This document shows positions 57,749-64,000 of a stretch of DNA of 64,000 bases, piece by piece. The stretch is from Paratinospora sagittata. Taxonomy: Eukaryota; Streptophyta; Magnoliopsida; Ranunculales; Menispermaceae. A program made the translations under genes and the position numbers. A model generated the notes under the pieces. It was not told the DNA's origin and searched no databases. It saw only the letters and a list, made by a program, of their open reading frames with translations. The first letter of the stretch is position 1; every line of letters starts with the position of its first letter. The stretch covers positions 36,096,741-36,160,740 of the forward strand of contig CM069593.1 in NCBI GenBank assembly GCA_035771175.1, in the 5' to 3' direction.

Positions 57749-58596
57749 TGTCACACCCCGCCAGGACGCGCCTAAACCAGCGGGACACTCACGAACGGAG
57801 CCCGAATGCATTATAACGATAGCTGAGTGCGCGGAAACACAATTAAGTACAAGTCTGATTTCATTAATTTCAGAATATATTTGTACATGAAATAGTTAAG
57901 GGAACATTCTCCCAAAAATCTCCAATGAATAATACAAAGGGTACAAAATGTGGGCCCAAAAACCTGCACCCAGTCCACCCTAATCTCCTGTGAAAAATTG
58001 GATAACAACGGGGTGAGCTACACACTCAGTGGGTAAAATAGTTCGTGAATATTTCAATTAATGAAGCAAACTTCATAATCAAATATCTTAAATACACATC
58101 AGAACATCATAATCAATCAACATGTATGTATGCATGACACCGTCTCGTATTGGTTTGATGATTGTACGTCGTCTGAGTTCACGTACAGATGTCCCTCCCC
58201 AGGAGGAGTCGGGTTCTCATTGTACGTCCCTCCTCAGGAACGACGCTCTGGATTCACGAACAGATGTCCCTCCCCAAGAGTAGCCAGGTTCTCATTGTTC
58301 GTCCCTCCTCAGGAACGACGCTCTGGATTCACGTACGGATGTCCCTCCCCAGGAATAGCCAGGTTCTCATTGTACGTCCCTCTCCAGAGAAATATAATGA
58401 ATAGCGAGCATCGCTTCTAACTATTTTATGAATCATAAACTACATACGTCCCTAGGTGGTGCTATGTATGGTGCCAATGCATGAACTGGTCCGGTCTTTA
58501 CTTAACATTTAGACAAGATTTGGCAACGTCTGGTGATCCTTATCAGGGTCGGTATCACTACGTGCAAGGTTAGGACATTCAATATTACTTGCATAA
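57749..58596 (-). repeat. 5' LTR of element E (start part missing)
   Basis: On the plus strand it begins TGTCACACCCCGCCAGG and stops near 58596 in ATATTACTTGCATAA, where a plus-oriented LTR takes over. The TATA/U3 part is therefore absent. At about 58181-58390 it holds a 75-base tandem repeat, about 2.7 copies (starts at 58181, 58256 and 58331). Confidence 0.9.
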
Positions 58597-58978
58597 TACA
58601 TACAAGTTGGATTCATTATGATGCTCTGATGTGTATTTATGATTTTTTATTATGAAGTTTGTTTTATTAATTGTTATATTCATGAACTATTCTACCCACT
58701 GAGTGTGTAGCTCACCCTGTTGTTATTCATTTTTTTACAGGAGATTAGGGTGGACTGGGTGCAGGTTTTTGGGCCCACATTTTTGTACCCTTTGTATTAT
58801 TCATTGGAAATTTTGGGAGGATGTTCCCTTAACTATTTCATGTACAAATATATTCTGAAATTAATGAAATCATACTTGTACTTAATCGTGTTTTTGTGCA
58901 CTCGGTTATTGTTATAATGCATTTGCGCCCCATCCGTGAGTGTCCCGCCGTTTTAAGCGCGTCTTCGGGGGTGTAACA
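58597..58978 (+). repeat. 5' LTR of element G (last part only)
   Basis: From TACATACAAGTTGG to GGGGGTGTAACA, matching the LTR 3' third. It is fused in inverted orientation to E's 5' LTR near 58596, so both elements have lost U3 and point away from each other. Confidence 0.87.
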
Positions 58979-58983
58979 TTTAA

Positions 58984-58995
58984 TGGTATCAAAGA
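58984..58995 (+). promoter_or_regulatory. Primer binding site (initiator Met tRNA), element G
   Basis: TGGTATCAAAGA differs from TGGTATCAGAGC by G to A at 58992 and the last base. It is preceded by TTTAA, as in E. Confidence 0.82.
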
Positions 58996-59247
58996 GTAAG
59001 GTTCACGGCCCGCCCAAGTCCACCAAATTAGGAGATGAAAATGTTTATTAGATATATATATTTTTAGAACTATATATATATGATTTATATGTAGTTGAGA
59101 TTTATATTAAATATATATCTAGAAAACTATATAGTTTTTATATAGTTCAGATTCAAATATATATATATAGTTATGATTTATGAAAACTATATATATAGAT
59201 ATGATTAAATATATATATCCATATATCTATGTATATATGAGATATAT

Positions 59248-59292
<45 letters not shown>

Positions 59293-59451
59293 ATATCATG
59301 TTGCTAATGGAAAATTTGGATTAAATGATGGCATAAACATCAAGAGAAAAAAAAAATAGAAAATATTGTCTAACGGACAAGGTATAAATCTTAAAAATGT
59401 TAGGAATTTATTTTGTGTACTTCACAAGTTTATTTTCCTTTCACTAAGATA
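58996..59451 (+). other. Element G leader
   Basis: AT-rich leader with ATATATAGTT words and a long AT/GTAT run at about 59221-59300. Ends TTTATTTTCCTTTCACTAAG before ORF1; the acceptor-like CAG of other copies is CAC here. Confidence 0.75.
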
Positions 59452-61046
59452 ATGGCCTTAAGTGAAGAAACGACTTCCAGAAGTTGGGAACCAATTCCGA
59501 CCAGACTTACAAAACTGTTCAACAGGGAGGTTATGACTATGAGGAATATCGACAATAGAGATATCCGCCTCCGTCTGATCCTTCACGAAAAACTCGCAAC
59601 GCTGGGGTGGTTGAACATAACAAAAGTTGAAGGTTACGTCTCCTTCAACTTGGTGAAGTCTTTCTACGATGCCATGAATTGCGTGGGACTTCAAGCAGAT
59701 GGGATCAGCCCTGTCTTGGAGACAACGGTCAAGGGAACAAAGATTTCTATCAACGTCAAAATTATTTCGCAACTTATGGAGATCCCGATTGGAGATAGAA
59801 TCATTGATCCTCACGAACCCCAGACAGTTGCAGAGATCACTGAGTCCAAGGACAGTTGTTCAATTCCCTTACCAAAAATCCATACACTCAATTGACGTAT
59901 GCCCACCTCCCAAAAAATCTCCTTAAACCACCTCTTGCCGGCCTTGGGAATATCGTATTCTGCAACATCTTGCCGAAAAAGGTCACTAGAGGTGCTATGT
60001 CAAGGACACAATTTCTTGTGTTATACTGCGTGGAGAAGAAAATTAAGGTCTCCCTACCTCACATCATCATCCAGCAAATGTTGCGGGTGATTCAAAACCT
60101 TTCAAGAAAAGAACCCCTCGGCCGCGGAGTCTTGATCATAAGGATGCTATACGAGGCAAACGTTAACACTTTTGACGAGTCTTCGAAGCAAATCATTGAT
60201 GCAGCTACAACATCCTCTATCTTCAAGACGTTCGTCACGAGTGGAGGGGTGACTGACGAAGGGATATTCGACGCGACTTTAGGAGGAAGTGGCAAAAGAA
60301 TTAGAGACAAAAATGGACGTTGTCAATGAAAAAGTTGGCGCAAGTTTCCTCTTAAGGAGGCACCAAATAATGAGCCAAACCAGAAACCTATGGCAAACCC
60401 AGTCCTGAATAATGATCAACCTGATCATTTATTCTCTGAGGATGATCTTTTTTGGCAACCTAAATCAACCTCAACCAAATCAAGATGGACAGAGAATTCC
60501 ATCCAATCCACCTTCCTGGAACACACCAACTCAAGGCAATACTACGTACCAAAGGTTTCCAACTCCTAAGGTACCGTATCGACCAGTTCCACATGTTCCT
60601 GTGAACCAATAGCAACAAAATTGTGCGGCACCAAATTTTGGAAGATAAGATATCCCAATGAGTCCATTGTTTCAAGACTTTCCAACTCAAGCATATCCAA
60701 ATGTCCAAGAGGTTCCAGTTAAGGAATCCTCGTACAATCAAAACAACTACCCTCCACCTATGAGTCAACCATATGCCAATACTTTCTACCAATGCCTACG
60801 GCCTACCCTCCACCTATGGGACAATCGACCTACAAACCATCGATAGGGCAATCGACTAACCCATTCGAGCAGTTAAATGTGATTGTATCTAGTATTGCTC
60901 GGATGGAGAAGACTCAAAATGTTTTTTTAACACGTATGCAAAACGTCGAAGAACAGCGAGGAACTTCTCAACTTTCTTCTAGTAGTCTTTTTGTACCTAG
61001 CAAGAGGTCTAATAGGAGCAGTAGTAGGCAGAAAAATCAGGAATGA
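59452..61046 (+). pseudogene. ORF1 of element G (plant transposon-protein-like)
   Basis: The ATG is at 59452. The first frame is open to 59895: LHEKLATLGW, FNLVKSFYDAMNCVGLQADG, TTVKGTKISINVKIISQLMEIPIGDRI. The second (59856-60329) has NILPKKVTRGAMSRTQFLVLYCVE and KIKVSLPHIIIQQML. The Pro/Gln-rich half and coiled-coil end (ARMEKTQNVFLTRMQNVEE) reach the stop at 61044. Two frameshifts and a few stops. This copy gives the cleanest view of the N-terminal PF20167-like part. Confidence 0.78.
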
Positions 61047-61660
61047 TTATTGTTACTCAGATTATGAGTTTTCTTGGTTTGGGGCTATTACAGACGTTTC
61101 ATCAACGATTTCTCAAAGATTGTTGAACCTATGACCAAGCTTACTCGAAAAGACATGTGATTCATCTGGACTCCCGTCTGTGAACATCATTTCAGGAATT
61201 GAAGAAACGTCTCACGACAGCACCAGTACTAATCACTCCAAGAAATGGAGTTGGTTTTTCACTATACACCGATGCCTCTCTCCAAGGCTTAGGTGCAGTA
61301 CTAATGCAAAAAGGCCAAGTTGTTGCATATGCTTCGAGGCAACTGAAGATTCATGAGGGTAATTACCCAACGCATGACTTGGAACTTGCAGTTGTTGTAT
61401 TCGCACTGAAGTTATGGTGACATTACCTATACGGTGAACGGTTTGAGGTCTTCTCGGATCACAAGAGTCTTAAGTACATCTACACCCAGAGAGACCTAAA
61501 CCTCTGCCAAAGACGATGGTTTGAATTCTTGAAAGATTATGACTTTCAAGAATGTTGTGGCTGATGCTCTGAGTAGAAACTCTTATGTTGCTTGCACTCT
61601 TAACTTCGGGATGGGGAAGTTGGCTACAGAGATGAAGAATTTTAACCTACAACTGATCGA
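61047..61660 (+). pseudogene. pol: Pol: RT end and RNase H (element G)
   Basis: It begins in the RT C-terminal region (TVTQIMSFLGLG near 61050). RNase H (61199-61420) has [14 protein letters not shown] with the catalytic Asp, and [14 protein letters not shown] with the Glu. FSDHKSL follows, then a deletion in the YHPGKAN region before VVADALSR. Confidence 0.88.
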
Positions 61661-62660
61661 GAAGTGAGGAGAATCACGACTCTCTCAGTTATCAGCAAAC
61701 TCAGAGCTGGTTCGGAAGATTTTAGCAGCTCAAGCCAACGACCCTATGTTAATGGAAAAATGAGAACTTATACTCAGTGGGCAGGACCTTCCTCACTGGT
61801 CAGTCTCTGATGATGAAGCCATTTTTTACAAAAACCGTTTATTTCTATCGAACGATCCTGAGGTTCTGAATGAAGTGCTCGCTGAGATGCACTGTTCGAG
61901 GTTCGCTATGCATCCTGGGGGTGACAAGATGTACAAGGATGTTAAGCGACAATTCTGGTTTTCTAGAATGAAGAAGGCGATTGTAGACTTCGTTGCTCGA
62001 TGTCTCGTTTGCCAGCAAGTTAAGGCAGAACGTAGACTTCCCTCTGGACTTCTCCTGCCTTTACCTATTGGAGAATGAAAGTGGGAGAACATTGCAATGG
62101 ATTTTGTTACGACCTTGTCAAGATGATATCTGAGTTACTATTGACAGACATACAAAATCTGCACACTTTTTACCGATAAAGTTCACGGATAACCCCACCA
62201 AGCTTGCCGAACTGTATGAAAGAGAGATCGTGCGCTTCCATTGCATACCACTTATGATCGTCTCTGATCGAGACCCTAGATTCACATCAAATTTTTGGCA
62301 AAGCTTCCAGAGTAGAATGGGCTCCAGGATCACCATGAGCACAGCCTTTCACCTTCAGACTGATGAGTTATCAGAGCGTCTGATCCAGATCCTGGAGGAT
62401 ATGTTACGGTGCTGCATTTTGGACTTTCATGACGAATGGGCAAAACACTTAAATTTGGTTGAGTTTGCATACAACAACAACTACCAAACTAGTATTGGCA
62501 TGGCACCATACGAGGCTATCTATGGTCGCCCTTGCAGATCTCTGGTATGCTGGTTAGATATGGCAAATCGACTGCAGTTGAGGCCTGAACTAGTTCAAGA
62601 GACTTCTGAGAAGATCACACTAGTAAATGAGAGACTTCGTGTTGCACAAATTTGAAAAAA
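61661..62660 (+). pseudogene. pol: Pol: integrase (element G)
   Basis: The frame 61875-62078 has MHCSRFAMHPGGDKMYKDVKRQFW and [16 protein letters not shown], an intact HHCC region. MDFVTTL is followed by a deletion near 62117. The frame 62230-62655 has SDRDPRFTS and LSERLIQILEDMLR with the catalytic Glu, then NYQTSIGMAPYEAIYGRP. Confidence 0.9.
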
Positions 62661-63033
62661 GAGCTATGCTGACAAGCGAAGACAGCATCTAGAATTTGAT
62701 AAGGGGGACTTGGTTTTTCTAAAAGTTCAGCCTACAAGAAGTGTCAAATCATCCATGTCTAAGGTTCATGACGTTTTTCATGTGTCCATGCCTCGAAAGT
62801 ATCGTCCTGATGCTTCGCATATCATCCCTCTAGTCGAGGTTCGGGTTGAAGAAGGAAACAAGTATCGGGAGAGAGCGATACAGATTCTAGATAGAAAAAT
62901 TCAAGAACTAAGGCGTCGTAGCATAGCACTTGTGAAACTACTTTGGGATCACCACGGAGTTGAGGAAGCAACATGGGAACTAGAAGCAACAATTAAACAG
63001 AAATATCCTGAATTGTTTTCTAGTAATAATTGA
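62661..63033 (+). pseudogene. pol: Pol: chromodomain (element G)
   Basis: The frame 62710-63033 is open and ends VKLLWDHHGVEEATWELEATIKQ, KYPELFSSNN, with the stop at 63031. The part before SMSKVHDVFHVSM is shortened by about 80 bases (SVKSSMSK). The chromodomain itself looks whole. Confidence 0.9.
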
Positions 63034-63129
63034 TGATGTGATACATTGTATTATTTCACTTATCAATAAAATGATGGAACTTTGTTTACAAATATCTTAA
63101 TACATTGTTTCACTTAAATAACTATGCAG

Positions 63130-63648
63130 ATGTCTAAAAATAATTCCGATAGAGGTAGTGATGCACACATGCAATGGCCTCTTTGGCAACCTGTGGTGAC
63201 TCCTTCAGGATCTGAGTCAAGTCACAACTACTTTGCATCACCAACTCCATCACCCCACAGACAGTGATGCTTATCACCAGAGCGTGCATGGATTTTTCGT
63301 AACAGTTTTGCCTGACACAATCCTGTGCCCTCATCTTGGCAAGATCTTCTACCAAAATTTTTAGGGGGGGGGCGGATTCGAGCAATAGCACAAAAAAGGA
63401 TCCCACCGCTCAACCTACCTCCCCTTAAACGATGCAACCTGCAAAACCCTACATCGCCATCTGTTAGGCAAAGGTTGAAACCTTCTGAGGATGAATCTAA
63501 CTCCATTTTCTCTCCATGGTTTCATGATGTTGAGGATTCTTCCAACCACAGTGCTATGCAGGGACCTTACAGGCACTACCCTGAGCTAACGAACGATGAA
63601 GATGACGAAGAATCTCACGCTGATAGCAGTCATGACTACTTTGACTGA
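63130..63648 (+). pseudogene. Extra 3' ORF of element G
   Basis: The ATG at 63130 is directly preceded by ATGCAG. The first frame breaks with stops near 63268, and a second frame (63325-63648) reads SSWQDLLPKFLGG, IPPLNLPPLKRC, FSPWFHDVEDSSNHSAMQGPYRHYPEL and a strongly acidic end (NDEDDEESHAD) with SSHDYFD. It supports the length and end of the protein seen in E. Confidence 0.75.
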
Positions 63649-63667
63649 TTTCGAAGGTAAAATATTT

Positions 63668-63682
63668 TTAATGGGGTTAGAG
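63668..63682 (+). promoter_or_regulatory. Polypurine tract, element G
   Basis: TTAATGGGGTTAGAG abuts the LTR start. It is interrupted by pyrimidines compared with A and C, suggesting decay. Confidence 0.75.
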
Positions 63683-64000
63683 TGTAATACCCTAGGATTG
63701 CACACAAAAAAAAATTGAACTTCGGGCAGCCCGCCCGAAGGTTCAGGCGTTTTTTCCTATTTAAGGAACCCCCCTTCATTTCTCACACCAAATCACTTCT
63801 CCTTGCGATTTCTCTCTTCTCTCTCACTCTCCTTGAGTTTTTCTTTTCTTTTTGAGACTCTTTTTTCGAGACTCTCTTCGTTGTACAACACGGTTATGCT
63901 CGGTGGAAGGCGCCAGTTCTCGAGAGAGTCTTTATCTGAATGTGAGAAATGAAACATAGGTTTGCGTGTCTTATAACTTTTATTAAAGTTTACATTCATT
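63683..64000 (+). repeat. 3' LTR of element G (start; continues off the window)
   Basis: TGTAATACCCTAGGATTGCAC begins it, with one GCCCGAAGGTTCAGGCG unit in U3 and a TATA-like CTATTTAA at 63757-63764. Then comes AAACATAGGTTTGCGTG, shared by all LTRs in this family, to the window end. Confidence 0.9.

Larger units (their letters stand above)
40697..58596 (-). mobile_element. Element E: Ty3/gypsy chromovirus, multiply interrupted
   Basis: The pieces read in order on the minus strand: 5' LTR 57749-58596, primer site, leader, ORF1, hairpins, gag, pol, 3' ORF, polypurine tract and 3' LTR 40697-41949. Three interruptions occur: SINE pair 56626-57142, nested element F 50463-53770 with GAAAA duplication, and a 4.2 kb block with a palindrome at 42698-46903 that replaces about 277 bases of the chromodomain region. 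That the two outer parts are one element is inferred from matching order and orientation. Confidence 0.75.
58597..64000 (+). mobile_element. Element G: internally deleted Ty3/gypsy chromovirus
   Basis: In order: partial LTR, primer site, leader, ORF1, then a direct jump to the end of RT, RNase H, integrase, chromodomain, 3' ORF and the start of the 3' LTR, which runs off the window. Hairpins, gag, protease and RT are deleted at 61046-61049. G depends on other copies or is dead. Confidence 0.9.

Noticed and set aside
58996..59001. GTAAGG splice donor in element G leader
   Set aside because: It arises from changes in the primer site region and is not present in E, so it is not a conserved donor.

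Overview
The window reads as heterochromatic nuclear DNA of a flowering plant. It is almost entirely nested, decayed transposable elements: Ty3/gypsy chromoviruses of the Tekay/Del type (initiator-Met-tRNA primer site, pol order PR-RT-RNaseH-IN-chromodomain), one broken Helitron, and tRNA-derived SINEs. I found no confident host gene, rRNA, tRNA or CRISPR array. The species cannot be named from this sequence.

Layout. 1-5983: 3' part of element A (+), inserted in the Rep gene of a minus-strand Helitron (5984-7605, continued at 18666-19687). 7606-18665: complete element B (-), a second chromovirus family with two ~1.25 kb LTRs and a TTTCA target duplication, splitting the Helitron gene. 19688-22573: AT-rich DNA without a recognisable gene. 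22622-32531: element C (+), with truncated LTRs. 33057-40696: element D (-). 40697-58596: element E (-), whose 3' LTR is also D's 5' LTR. E is broken by a 3.9 kb palindrome plus flank (42698-46903), by nested element F (50463-53770, GAAAA target duplication) and by a tandem SINE pair. 58597-64000: element G (+), lacking gag, PR and most of RT, running off the window and fused in inverted orientation to E's 5' LTR.

Shared gene plan. The A/C/D/E/F/G family and the diverged B family carry the same unusual set, in transcript order: LTR, primer site, ORF1 (like the 'putative plant transposon protein' domain), an RNA region with three evenly spaced hairpins, gag, pol ending in a chromodomain, an extra 3' ORF, polypurine tract, LTR. 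Splice-acceptor-like sequences lie just before ORF1, gag and the 3' ORF, and B's leader has a GTAAGT donor. The ORFs may therefore be made from spliced messages; this is inference.

Most noteworthy. The three-hairpin array has the same 8-base loop (GTATGGGA) and nearly the same 118/124-base spacing in all four copies and both families, while stem sequences differ. It is the best candidate for an undescribed functional element. Other items are the conserved 3' ORF, repeated inverted-LTR junctions, and a U3 tandem array of GAACGTTC-containing units that grows to 23 copies beside the TATA box. All elements carry stops or frameshifts and none looks autonomous. Coordinates of domain boundaries are by eye and approximate.
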